Part shown: in pieces, positions 52,270 through 60,845 of the stretch
Position numbering within the stretch: the stretch's first letter is position 1
How the letters are laid out: each line of letters begins with the position of its first letter
NCBI GenBank assembly: GCA_965214635.1
Contig: OZ243964.1
Location: 1,116,001-1,180,000 of the forward strand
DNA from: Bin90 sp965214635
Lineage (GTDB): Bacteria; Chloroflexota; Dehalococcoidia; Lucifugimonadales; JADFKI01
Direction: 5' to 3'
DNA length: 64,000 nucleotides
Notes under the pieces: model-generated
Seen by the model: only the letters and a program-made list of their open reading frames with translations
Told to the model about the DNA's origin: nothing
Databases searched by the model: none
Translations under genes and position numbers: made by a program

Positions 52270-52322
52270 GGTGGCGTTTCCATTCAGGTGGTCGAAGGCA
52301 GAAGCCCGCGGCGTTGCAGCAG
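52270..52322. mobile_element. orphan end of the IS256-like element, truncated
   Basis: About 53 bp match the transposase-3' end of the complete copies (GGTGGCGTTTCCATTCAGGT and the following GTCGAAGGCAGAAGCCC), then similarity stops abruptly. It lies 30 nt beyond the stop codon of the flavin monooxygenase and next to the recent insertion. Confidence 0.8.
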
Positions 52323-52351
52323 CATCGGCAGGCAGCGGTTCTGCGCACCCG

Positions 52352-53482
52352 TTATGTTGCCATGTCGCGTGGTGCGCGGGCGAAGCGGGCGGACTGCAGT
52401 TCCTCGGTGGTTACCGTCGGCTCTTGCGCAAGCTCGGCATAGAGCGATGCGGGCGGCGTGAGGTCGTGCAGCGCCGGGATGACCTCTTCCCCCATCAGCC
52501 TGATGGAGCGCATGAGCTTCTCGTGCTCGATGCCGCCGAACATCATCCAGTTGCTGATGTGCGTCGCCCCGACCGCTGCCGTGCGCCGAAACTTCTCGAT
52601 GACCGTCTCCGGGCTGCCAAAGAACAGCCTGTCCAAAAAGGCATCGTCGCCTAGCTCGCCTTCGTATGGGGTTGCGTTCACATTGCCGTTGTGGACATCG
52701 TGGCGGTTTAGCCCGCGTTGGGCGCGGTTCTGCCAGCGAACATAGGGCAATGCCTCATGCGCCTCTTCGTCTGTCGGGGCGACATATGTCATGCACTGCA
52801 GCCCGAGTCGCAGCCCATCAGCGGGCTTGCCGAGCACGCGGCGCGCCTGAACCAGCGACGCCATCTGCTTGCGCACGCCGTCCAGCCCCATCATGCTCGA
52901 TGACAGCGGCAGCATGTCCTTCGCCGCCGCCAGCCGCATGGACTCCACGCTCGTGCCGGTGAGCCACAAGGGTGGGTGTGGCTGCTGCAAGGGCTTGGGC
53001 AGCACTGTAACGGGATTGACTATGCGCACCTGCTTCCCTTGGTAGGTGAAGGCTTCGTCCGATGTCCACGCTTTGAGCAGCACATCGAGCGTTTCCTCAA
53101 ACTTGACACGCGATTCCTCCAAGCCGCTGCCGAACCCCGCCATCTCATAGCCCTGATAGCCTCTGCCCACGCCGCACATCAGCCGCCCGTCGATGAGGTT
53201 GTCCAGCACCGCCAGCTCTTCCGCCAAGCGCAGCGGCTGCCACACGGGGAGGATGACCGATGCCGTGCCGATGCGGATGCGCTGCGTGCGCTGCCCGATG
53301 TACAGCGCCTGCATTAGCGGGGAGGGCGAGTTGCCGTAGTTCGTGAAGTGGTGCTCGGCAATGAGGCAGTAGTCGAACCCCATATGCTCCGAGTATTGCA
53401 CCTGCTGCACGCCCTCTTCAAATAGGAGCTTCCAATTGCGCTGCGTGGGGTTGGGCCATTCTAGAAACAGGCCGAATTTCAT
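52352..53482 (-). CDS. luciferase-like (LLM class) flavin-dependent monooxygenase
   Basis: 376 residues. TIM-barrel bacterial luciferase family; members use reduced FMN or F420 to oxidise organic substrates. Seen: EHHFTNYGNSPSPLMQALYI near residue 43, RIRIGTASVILPVWQPLRLA, GRLMCGVGRGYQGYEMAGF, and FGSPETVIEKFRR near the C-terminus. Last gene of a minus-strand set galU, CoA-transferase, monooxygenase (gaps 50 and 24 nt). Many paralogues of this family are a known trait of SAR202 genomes. The substrate is not deducible. Confidence 0.88.
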   Translation of the reverse strand: MKFGLFLEWPNPTQRNWKLLFEEGVQQVQYSEHMGFDYCLIAEHHFTNYGNSPSPLMQALYIGQRTQRIRIGTASVILPVWQPLRLAEELAVLDNLIDGRLMCGVGRGYQGYEMAGFGSGLEESRVKFEETLDVLLKAWTSDEAFTYQGKQVRIVNPVTVLPKPLQQPHPPLWLTGTSVESMRLAAAKDMLPLSSSMMGLDGVRKQMASLVQARRVLGKPADGLRLGLQCMTYVAPTDEEAHEALPYVRWQNRAQRGLNRHDVHNGNVNATPYEGELGDDAFLDRLFFGSPETVIEKFRRTAAVGATHISNWMMFGGIEHEKLMRSIRLMGEEVIPALHDLTPPASLYAELAQEPTVTTEELQSARFARAPRDMAT

Positions 53483-53506
53483 GTTGCCATCCTAATGATG
53501 ATGCGT

Positions 53507-54700
53507 TCAGGGTGAGTGGTTTGAGTCATCCGGCGTAGCGCTGGGCAGCAGCTCTGCGAACACCTCGTCGTTGTGCTGCCCGAGCAATGGCGCGGGGCTG
53601 AAGTCGACAGGCGAGTCGCTGAGCTTGACCGGGCAGCCGGGCAGCGTGAAGTGCCCGCGCGTGGGGTGGTCAATGCTAACTATCATCTCGCGCTGGCGCA
53701 GGTGTTCGTCGGCGTAAATGTCCACGGCGTTGAAGCAGGCGCTGGCGGGAACGCCGAGTTCGCCTAGGATGCGCATCACCTCGAACTTGCTGCGCTGCAT
53801 CGTCCACGCCTTGATGGCGGCGTTGATTTCGTCGGCAAGTTCGGGGTGGCTCGCTGGGTCTTTCAGGCGCGGGTCGGCGGCGAGTTCGGGGCTGCCGATG
53901 GCGTCCGCCACTGCGCGCCACATCGCGGGGCGCAAGGGAAAGGCTATCATGTACACATAGTCGTCGGCGCCGCCGGGCGCGCAGGGGAAGATGCCCACGC
54001 CGGGGCGGTTGCCAAAGCTGCTGCCGGTGCGCGGCGGCGATACCCTGCCCTGCTCTGCGCGCGTCATCCATGTTCTGCCGAGGTTCACGATGGCGTCTTG
54101 CATAGACACCTCCACCACCTGCCCCTTGCCGGTGGACTGGCGCTGCCACAGCGCCGCTAGAATGCCGATTGCGGCGTGCATCCCGGTTGCGGAGTCGCCG
54201 GCGGTTATGCCGGGCTTCATCGGCGGGCCGTCGGGTTCGCCCGTCGAGCAGAAAGCGCCGCCCGCTGCCTGCGCCACAGGGTCGAAGCTCTTGTAGCTGC
54301 TGTATGGCCCATATGTGCCGAAGCCCTTGATGCGCGCCAAGATGATGCGCGGGTTCGCCGCCGCCAGCACATCGTAGTCCAGCCCGAGCCGTTCCAGCGC
54401 GCCGGGCGAGAGGTTCTCTGCGACGATGTCGCCCTGCTTGACCAGCCCCAGCAGCGCCTGCTTGCCGTCTTCGGACTTCAAGTCGAGCGTTACGCTGCGC
54501 TTGTTGCTGTTGTAGTGGAGGAAGTAGTTGGAGTCGCCGTCAGCGCCCATGATGTTGCGCCCGGGGTCGCCGTTGGCGGGGTTCTCCACCTTGATGACAT
54601 CTGCGCCGAGCCACGCCAGCATCTGCGTGCAGGATGTGCCGGCTTCGTACTGGGTGAGGTCTATGACGCGCACGCCGAAGAGGGCTTTGTCCATTTCCAT
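53507..54700 (-). CDS. CaiB/BaiF family III CoA-transferase
   Basis: 397 residues. It moves coenzyme A between carboxylic acids. Motifs RVIDLTQYEAGTSCTQMLAW, GADVIKVENPANGDPGRN and NKRSVTLDLKSEDGKQALL are standard. The catalytic Asp is expected in the AAGGAFCSTGEPDGPP to AGDSATGMHAAIGI region, where GDSATG is visible. It lies 24 nt upstream of the flavin monooxygenase, so the two may act on the same carboxylic acid substrate: activation to a CoA thioester and oxidation. That is inference. Confidence 0.88.
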   Translation of the reverse strand: MEMDKALFGVRVIDLTQYEAGTSCTQMLAWLGADVIKVENPANGDPGRNIMGADGDSNYFLHYNSNKRSVTLDLKSEDGKQALLGLVKQGDIVAENLSPGALERLGLDYDVLAAANPRIILARIKGFGTYGPYSSYKSFDPVAQAAGGAFCSTGEPDGPPMKPGITAGDSATGMHAAIGILAALWQRQSTGKGQVVEVSMQDAIVNLGRTWMTRAEQGRVSPPRTGSSFGNRPGVGIFPCAPGGADDYVYMIAFPLRPAMWRAVADAIGSPELAADPRLKDPASHPELADEINAAIKAWTMQRSKFEVMRILGELGVPASACFNAVDIYADEHLRQREMIVSIDHPTRGHFTLPGCPVKLSDSPVDFSPAPLLGQHNDEVFAELLPSATPDDSNHSP

Positions 54701-54750
54701 ATCCTCGCTTTCTGATTAGCGTTGGCATGCAGAAACGGGCTTTGCCCATT

Positions 54751-55611
54751 TCAGAGTATCTCTCGCAGCCAATTTCTGACTTCGTCCGCCATATCCTCGC
54801 GCTTGAGGGCGGCGTACACAGACGCCTTCAGCATCCCGATGGGCGTTCCCACATCGAAGTGGTCGGCGGTGAAGCGATAGGCGAATGCGCCCTGCTCGGT
54901 GCGAACGGCTTCGATGGCGTCGGTCAGCTGGATTTCGCCGATGGCGCCGGGTGTGGCTCGTTCCAGCGCACCGAAGACTTCGGGCGTCAGCACATAGCGC
55001 CCCGCAATGGCGAGGTTGGACGGGGCGTCTTGCAGGCGGGGCTTTTCCACCATGCGCTTAACGGCGTACACGGTGTCGGTGATGGGTTCGGGGTCGATGA
55101 TGCCGAGGCTGGGAATGGCTTCGTCCGGGACATGCCTGACGGCGATGACGGATGCGCCGCGCTCTGCGAACACATCCATCATAGCGCCGATTGTGGGCGC
55201 ATCCGAATAGATGATGTCGTCGGGCAGGAACACGGCGAAAGGTTCGTCGCCGATGAGGGGCTTGGCTTGCAGCACGGCGTGCCCCAAGCCGCGCTGCTCG
55301 TCCTGATAGGCAACATCGGTGTGCACCATGGATGATATGCGACGCATAGACGCCAGCAGCTCGGTGCTGCCGCGCTCGGCTAGGGCGGCTTCCAGTGTCG
55401 GCGCGGGTTGGAAGTATTCGTTGGTGGCTTCTTGCCCGCGCGATATGACGAACACCACCTGCTCGATGCCGGCGTCTGCCGCCTCTTGCACGGAGAACTG
55501 GATGGCGGGTTCGCTGAGAACAGGCAGCATCACCTTCGGGACGGTGCGTGTTACGGGCAGGAAGCGCGTGCCGAATCCTGCGGCGGGTATGACTGCTTTG
55601 CGTATCTTCAT
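54751..55611 (-). CDS. galU: UTP-glucose-1-phosphate uridylyltransferase
   Basis: 286 residues. It makes UDP-glucose for cell-surface glycans. The nucleotidyltransferase motif reads AAGFGTRFLPVTRTVPKVML; the usual form has K before P and E-M-L-P, so here the Glu is Val. LPDDIIYS (metal-binding Asp), MVEKP, GRYVL and DHFDVGTPIGML support GalU. First gene of the minus-strand set. The substitution could mean another sugar-phosphate substrate. Confidence 0.85.
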   Translation of the reverse strand: MKIRKAVIPAAGFGTRFLPVTRTVPKVMLPVLSEPAIQFSVQEAADAGIEQVVFVISRGQEATNEYFQPAPTLEAALAERGSTELLASMRRISSMVHTDVAYQDEQRGLGHAVLQAKPLIGDEPFAVFLPDDIIYSDAPTIGAMMDVFAERGASVIAVRHVPDEAIPSLGIIDPEPITDTVYAVKRMVEKPRLQDAPSNLAIAGRYVLTPEVFGALERATPGAIGEIQLTDAIEAVRTEQGAFAYRFTADHFDVGTPIGMLKASVYAALKREDMADEVRNWLREIL

Positions 55612-55838
55612 GTCAGTGTTTCAGTCGGTCGGAAAGTCTTCACCTGCGATTATAGCAACATATCTGCGCGCGGTGTCAAATGCGGGCGAGGGCGGCATGT
55701 GCGCGAACCTTGTGCGCATAGGGTTTGTGCGGCATGTGCATTCGGGGGGTGATTGGGGTAAGATGGGCGCATTGCGGGCGGTGGTTGAGTGGCTGCGATG
55801 GGGTAGGTCAACGCGAATGTGTGAAAGGGGCGTGTGCG

Positions 55839-56828
55839 ATGAATCCGTTGGATACGGCTGCGATTGGCAGGACGGAGCTGCGGGTAACGCGCTTGGGAAT
55901 GGGCGGCGCTCCGTTCGGCAGCATGCCCGTTGACATCGCCGAGCGGCGCTCCATAGAGAGCATCCGCAAGGGCTTGGCTCTTGGCATCGGATACTATGAC
56001 ACCGCGCCCTTCTATGGGGCGGGCAGAAGCGAGCGCTACTACGCCGCAGGGTTGGCAGGCGCTGACCGCAGCGGCTATGTCCTGTCCACGAAGGTGGGGC
56101 GTGTGCTGAACCCGGTGGACGCTGCGCCCGGACAAGATGTGTTTCGCAACCTGCCGCAGATGGAAGTGGCGTTCGATTTCAGCCGCGATGGGACGCTGCG
56201 CTCATTCGAGGATAGCTTGCGGAGGCTGGAGCTTGACCGCATTGACATCGTGCTGATACACGACCCGGACGATTTTCACGAACAGGCAGTCAGCGAGGCG
56301 TTCCCGGCGCTGGCTGAGCTTCGGTCGCAGGGCGTCATCGGGGCGATTGGCGCGGGGATGAACTTCTGCGAGCCACTGGCGCAGTTCGCGCGCGAGGCGG
56401 ACTTCGATTGCTTCCTGCTGGCAGGGCGATACACGCTGCTGGACCATTCGGGGTTGGACGACCTGCTGCCGTTGTGCGAAGAGCGTGGCATTAGCATCGT
56501 GCTTGGTGGGCCGTACAACAGCGGCGTGCTAGCGTCCGACCTAGGGCAGGACACCACATACTTCTACAAGGCAACGCCGCCTGATGTGCTGGAAATGGCG
56601 CAACGGGTGAAGGCGGTGTGCGACCGCCACGATGTGCCGCTGAAGGCTGCGGCGCTGCAGTTCGGGCTGCTACATCCGGCTGTGGCAGCGACTGTCCCCG
56701 GCGCGGTCTCTGCCGACGAGGTGCAAGAGAACTTCGACATGGTGGGGTATCCGATACCGGACGACCTGTGGGCAGAACTCAAGCACGAAGGGTTGCTGCC
56801 CGAGAATGCGCCGACGGGGCGGCCTTAA
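55839..56828 (+). CDS. aldo/keto reductase (L-fucose / D-threo-aldose dehydrogenase-like)
   Basis: 329 residues from ATG at 55839; the frame is open 38 codons further 5' but without a ribosome site. The catalytic tetrad is visible: Asp and Tyr in YYDTAPFYGAGRSE, Lys in LSTKVGR and His in LIHDPDD. The C-terminal AALQFGLLHPAVAATVPGA is typical of the D-threo-aldose 1-dehydrogenase group. Divergent from galU, with 227 nt between. Confidence 0.86.
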   Translation: MNPLDTAAIGRTELRVTRLGMGGAPFGSMPVDIAERRSIESIRKGLALGIGYYDTAPFYGAGRSERYYAAGLAGADRSGYVLSTKVGRVLNPVDAAPGQDVFRNLPQMEVAFDFSRDGTLRSFEDSLRRLELDRIDIVLIHDPDDFHEQAVSEAFPALAELRSQGVIGAIGAGMNFCEPLAQFAREADFDCFLLAGRYTLLDHSGLDDLLPLCEERGISIVLGGPYNSGVLASDLGQDTTYFYKATPPDVLEMAQRVKAVCDRHDVPLKAAALQFGLLHPAVAATVPGAVSADEVQENFDMVGYPIPDDLWAELKHEGLLPENAPTGRP

Positions 56829-56920
56829 CCCTGCATCAGCGGGGTAAGGCGCTTGCGGCTGAGGGCAAGCACAGCGCAAAGGTGTGCATCAGGGGCTAGA
56901 CGGCTATGTTACGGACGAAG

Positions 56921-58030
56921 TTATCTGAAGCGGCGTGGCGTGAAGTGTTCGATGAGGTCGGGGTCTTTGTCGGTGATGTGTTCTGCCATCAGCTTACCGG
57001 TTACAGCGCTGAGCAGTATGCCGCTGCGGTAGTGCCCAGCCGCTACATGCAAGCCTCGCCAGCCCGGAACTGCGCCGAGTATCGGGGCGTCGTCGGGGGA
57101 GCCTGGGCGCAAGCCGGCTACCGACCAGTTGAGCCGAGCATCACGAAGCGATGGTATGATCTGGGTGGATATTTCCAGAATGTCCTGTACTGCGCCGCCC
57201 GTTACGCGGCAGTCGAAGCCCGCCTCATCGACGGTTGCGCCTGCGATTATGGTGCCGTCGTTGCGCGGCACAAGCAAGCCCCATCCGCCGTGGATGACGG
57301 ATTTTATGCTGCGTCCCGCCGGTTGGAGGTTCAGGTTGACGCCGCGCACGGGGCGAACTGGGACATCGCCGCCCACCCATTCGGCGATGTGGGGACTCCA
57401 CGCCCCTGCGGCGATGATGGTGTGGTCTGCGGCGAGTTCGTCGTTGTGCAAACGGACGCCGGTGATGCGCAAGCCGCTGCGGATTAACCCGATGACTTCG
57501 CTATGCTGGCGGATGTCTGCGCCTAGCTGTGCGGCTGCACGGGCGTAGGCGTCGCTGAGGCGCTGGTTGTTGACGCGGCACACATCTGGGACATACACCG
57601 CCCCCGCTGCGGTCTCGGTTATCTCAGGCTCCCTATCGCGAATGGCGCTGCTGCTCAGCCACAGGGCGTCCTCGCTCTGCCATTCGCCTTCGACAAACGC
57701 TGCGTAGAGCGTTTCGGCTTCAGCTTCGGTAAAGGCGAGGGTGAGTTCGCCGCATTGGGCGAATTCGATGTCTATGCCGGAGGCTTCGGCAAGCTCGGGT
57801 GCGAGGGTGTGGAACATCGCTAGGCTGTCGTTGACAAGGCGCATGTACGGCTCGTCTGTGTTGCCGAACATGGACGATAGGACGCCGGATGCGGCGTTTG
57901 ACGCCTCCATGCCGATTCGCTCGCGCTCGAGCAGCGTTGTCTTAACTCCGGCTTTGGCGAGGTGGTAGGCAATAGAGCAGCCGATGACTCCTCCGCCTAT
58001 GACGATTGCGTCGGGCGCTGCGTTCATCAT
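56921..58030 (-). CDS. thiO: FAD-dependent amine/glycine oxidase (ThiO-like)
   Basis: 369 residues. The D-amino-acid oxidase family is evident: dinucleotide motif IVIGGGVIGCSIAYHLAKAG at the N-terminus, HTIIAAGAWSPHIAEWVGG in the middle, and the C-terminal AGLRPGSPDDAPILG and AGHYRSGILLSAVTGKL. The latter two are typical of glycine oxidase ThiO, which makes iminoglycine for thiamine synthesis. No thiamine genes are nearby, so another amine substrate is possible. Its start overlaps the stop of the HAD gene by four bases (ATGA). Confidence 0.8.
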   Translation of the reverse strand: MMNAAPDAIVIGGGVIGCSIAYHLAKAGVKTTLLERERIGMEASNAASGVLSSMFGNTDEPYMRLVNDSLAMFHTLAPELAEASGIDIEFAQCGELTLAFTEAEAETLYAAFVEGEWQSEDALWLSSSAIRDREPEITETAAGAVYVPDVCRVNNQRLSDAYARAAAQLGADIRQHSEVIGLIRSGLRITGVRLHNDELAADHTIIAAGAWSPHIAEWVGGDVPVRPVRGVNLNLQPAGRSIKSVIHGGWGLLVPRNDGTIIAGATVDEAGFDCRVTGGAVQDILEISTQIIPSLRDARLNWSVAGLRPGSPDDAPILGAVPGWRGLHVAAGHYRSGILLSAVTGKLMAEHITDKDPDLIEHFTPRRFR

Positions 58031-58776
58031 TCTTCCCTCTGTGGCGGTGCGTCAGACAGCACGGGTTCCACGCCGTCTATCAGGTAGCTGGCGAGCTGGT
58101 CGAAATCGGCGGTAACGATGTCGGGCTGGTGCGGCGTCTCTTCCATCGGCAGCCCGTAGCGGTTCACATATGCGGCGCGATAGCCGCACGCACGCGCCCC
58201 CATGATGTCGAACGAGTGCGATGCAACCATCATCAGCTCGGCAGGCTCGGCTTGCAGCAGGCGCGCAGCCTTGCGATAGACGCCGGGATGCGGCTTGAAT
58301 GCGCCCGCCTCTTCGACGGATATGACGGCGTCGAAGTCGAACTTGATGCGGTTGTCCGCTAGGTGGCGCAAGTAGTGGGGTTCGCCGTTGGACAAGCCGA
58401 CGAGACGGTATCGGTCTTTGAGGCGATGCAGCCCGCGCACTGCGTCATCGAACGGGCTGAGCTGCTGCCAAACCTGCATGAACTCGTCCACTTCGGGGCG
58501 CTCGAACGGGATGCGGTTGGCGCGCAGCGTGTAGAGGAAGGCGTATTCGCACACGGTCAGATAGCCGCTGTGTCCCATCATCAGGATGGTGTCTTGGTAC
58601 TGCTCGATGCGCTGTCGATGCCGCCACTGCGCCCAAAACTCGTTGGCGTCGACGGGGGATTGGCGGCGGCTGAGGAAGGCGTCTATGTGTGGAACGAGGC
58701 TTCCCGCAAGATCCAAGACCGTGCCGAACAGGTCGAATGTGAGGGTGTTGACCGACGATATGGGCGACTGGGGCAT
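58027..58776 (-). CDS. HAD-superfamily hydrolase (haloacid dehalogenase type II-like)
   Basis: 249 residues. The nucleophile Asp lies in TFDLFGTVLD (residue 15), motif II Ser in GLSNGEPHYL, Lys in AFKPHPGVY, and the acidic motif in ASHSFDIMGARACG. This pattern matches type II L-2-haloacid dehalogenases, though phosphatase activity cannot be excluded. It is translationally coupled to the ThiO-like oxidase, suggesting related substrates. Confidence 0.84.
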   Translation of the reverse strand: MPQSPISSVNTLTFDLFGTVLDLAGSLVPHIDAFLSRRQSPVDANEFWAQWRHRQRIEQYQDTILMMGHSGYLTVCEYAFLYTLRANRIPFERPEVDEFMQVWQQLSPFDDAVRGLHRLKDRYRLVGLSNGEPHYLRHLADNRIKFDFDAVISVEEAGAFKPHPGVYRKAARLLQAEPAELMMVASHSFDIMGARACGYRAAYVNRYGLPMEETPHQPDIVTADFDQLASYLIDGVEPVLSDAPPQREE

Positions 58777-58858
58777 ACAGGCGGCTCCTGCGGTTCATTA
58801 GTGGTAGTGGATGGTGTGGGCGCTGCGTCTCGCTGGCACTGGGCGACCCTGTGGTTTG

Positions 58859-59296
58859 CTACACCTCGTGGTATCGCAGCAAGCGGAAGCCGTAGTATAT
58901 GCCGCTGAAGGCGGTGGACAGCACAGTCGCACAGCCGATGGCGAACACCCATATGGCGGAGGATGTGGCAGACCCGCGGGATATGAGCAGGTCGTTGCGC
59001 ACCTCCACATCGAAGATGCCGGCGTAGATGTAGCCTCCAAGCGAGCCGAGAATCGCTACGCTGAACGCCAAAATGAAGCCGATGATGATGACGCGGTTTG
59101 ACGCCTCGGGCTTGAACCACGCAATTGCCACCACGAAGCCTATGCACACGCCGACTATGAGGGCTATCAGCGTGAGCCGCTCGCTCCAGTATGGCGGGAT
59201 TATGGAAGAGAACAGGGCGAGGCTGACAAAACCCACCGCCAGCCCTATCAAGAACGACAACCCGCCTCTTATAGACAATGCAAAGAAACTTTCCAC
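58859..59296 (-). CDS. small membrane protein of unknown function
   Basis: 145 residues with four predicted hydrophobic segments (GGLSFLIGLAVGFVSLALF, LIALIVGVCIGFVVAIAW, VIIIGFILAFSVAILGSLGG, SSAIWVFAIGCATVLSTAF). No family was recognised and no charged motif stands out. It lies 82 nt upstream of the HAD gene on the same strand and may share its transcript. Confidence 0.65.
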   Translation of the reverse strand: MESFFALSIRGGLSFLIGLAVGFVSLALFSSIIPPYWSERLTLIALIVGVCIGFVVAIAWFKPEASNRVIIIGFILAFSVAILGSLGGYIYAGIFDVEVRNDLLISRGSATSSAIWVFAIGCATVLSTAFSGIYYGFRLLRYHEV

Positions 59297-59551
59297 TTTA
59301 TCCTAAAACTCTCCCGCTTTTCGTTTATTGTCGGATGCGTTTGCTCCTGCACCCATTATAGAGGATATGGGGAACAATAGAAGAGACGGAATAAGATGGA
59401 TGATAGATGAGGGAAGTGTGGCGGCTAGATACGCGGCTGTGTTTCCGATGTATAGATGTGTTGGGGCGATGAGGGCGAACCGCGCTTGGGAGCGGGACGG
59501 CAGTTCGCCGACCGACCCTGCAAGCCCAATTCGCCCCAGCTGTGCGGAAGC

Positions 59552-60454
59552 CTAGTCGGCAGCGGGTGTTGCCACCTTGCCGATGCCAATGCGCTCCATC
59601 GCGGCGAGCACATCGGCTTTCTGTGCGGATGTGAGGGGCAGACCGGGCGCACGCGGGTCGCCGCAGTCGATGCCGAGCCGCTCGGACAGGATGAACTTTG
59701 CGGTGGGATGCAAGCCGTAGGTGCGCGCCAGCAGGGTGGCGTCGCTCGCCCTGTCTTGCGCCGCCTCCGCCGCTTCCCAGTCGCCGGCTTGGTATGCGTT
59801 CCAGATGTCAACCCAAAGCTCGGGGGCGTAGTTCGGCGGGCCGTCCACGCAGCCAGATGCGCCGATGGTGAGCGCCGGGAGCATCAGCATGCTGTTGCCG
59901 ATGAGGCAGTCTAGCCCCATCTTGGCAAAGGCGCGTACATTCGGGAATGTCATAGCCGAGTGCTTGAGTCCCTTGAGCTGCGGCACTTTGTCTTGGATTT
60001 TCAGCATCAGCTCGGGGGTAATCTCCACGCCTGTGGATTGTGGCAGGTTGTACACGAACAGAGGCAGGTCTGCGGCGTTGGCGACGATGCGATAATGCTC
60101 TACGATGGCATCGTCTGTTTGACGATAGAAGAATGGCGGGACGCAGCAGATGGCTTCGTTGCCCGCTTTGGCGGCGTGCTCGGCGAGCTTGGCAGCGCGC
60201 TCGGTGGTGGCAGCGCCCACATGCATGATGTTGTTGGTGCGGCCTCGGTTCTGGTCTGCGGCGATTTCGGCAATCCGCATGTTCTCTTCGTCGGAGAGCA
60301 GCACGCTTTCGCCCGTGCCGCCCGCCGTCCAAAAACCGTGCACGCCGGCTTGGATGTTGTGCTCCATAACCTCGCGGAATGCGGCTTCGTTCAGGTTGCC
60401 GTCAGCATCCATAGGGGTGATGATTGCCGGCAGTACGCCTTCAAAATCGGACAT
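59552..60454 (-). CDS. dihydrodipicolinate synthase/N-acetylneuraminate lyase family protein
   Basis: 300 residues from ATG at 60454 (MSDFEGVLPA), with AAGGAGGG upstream; the frame is open nine codons earlier. TIM-barrel class I aldolase: GGTGESVLLS gives the Thr pair, LFVYNLPQSTG the Tyr, and LKGLKHSA the Schiff-base Lys. The sequence after the Lys differs from true DapA (GIKDSSGD), so it is probably a sugar-acid or hydroxy-oxo-acid aldolase/dehydratase rather than the lysine enzyme. Stands alone; divergent from the ABC importer. Confidence 0.85.
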   Translation of the reverse strand: MSDFEGVLPAIITPMDADGNLNEAAFREVMEHNIQAGVHGFWTAGGTGESVLLSDEENMRIAEIAADQNRGRTNNIMHVGAATTERAAKLAEHAAKAGNEAICCVPPFFYRQTDDAIVEHYRIVANAADLPLFVYNLPQSTGVEITPELMLKIQDKVPQLKGLKHSAMTFPNVRAFAKMGLDCLIGNSMLMLPALTIGASGCVDGPPNYAPELWVDIWNAYQAGDWEAAEAAQDRASDATLLARTYGLHPTAKFILSERLGIDCGDPRAPGLPLTSAQKADVLAAMERIGIGKVATPAAD

Positions 60455-60845
60455 GGTCTCCCTCCTTGACTTCAGTTTCAATGCTTGATTTTACTAGATT
60501 GACGATTACCAAGCAGCATTTTATCAGATTCGAGCGCGCAAGTGGTCGACGGATTTGTGCGGGCGAAGTGGAGTTTTGACACCGTGTTGGATGTCTAAAA
60601 TCCGTTAAGATGATAGCGCAGATGATAGCACAAAGGCGGCAGGCGAAACCTGAAAGCACCCTCACTGCTAGGGAAAATCGCCCTATTTTTCGGTATTTCG
60701 TGTTGAAAGCCTTGACTTGCCTTTGCAGATTGTGATAAATACTATCAAACTTGCTGCGGTAAACTTGTTGCAGCGAGACGGAGCGTTAAAGTTCAGACGC
60801 TTTTGTATTAGCAAGAGCATAAGTAAGGAGGGAGGACACACAGAA
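60455..60845. other. divergent intergenic region
   Basis: No gene seen. It contains the promoter of the substrate-binding protein gene at 60712-60739. A promoter for the DapA-like gene was not identified with confidence. Confidence 0.5.
60712..60739 (+). promoter_or_regulatory. promoter of the ABC importer
   Basis: TTGACT (60712-60717) and GATAAA (60734-60739) with 16-nt spacing and a TG one base before the -10 (TGTGATAAA). This is the same extended -10 as in front of the surface-protein genes at 51149. The leader to the start codon is about 100 nt. Confidence 0.6.

Noticed and set aside
59297..59551. Possible small gene between the membrane protein and the DapA-like gene
   Set aside because: Open frames there lack ribosome sites and overlap the start or end of neighbours.
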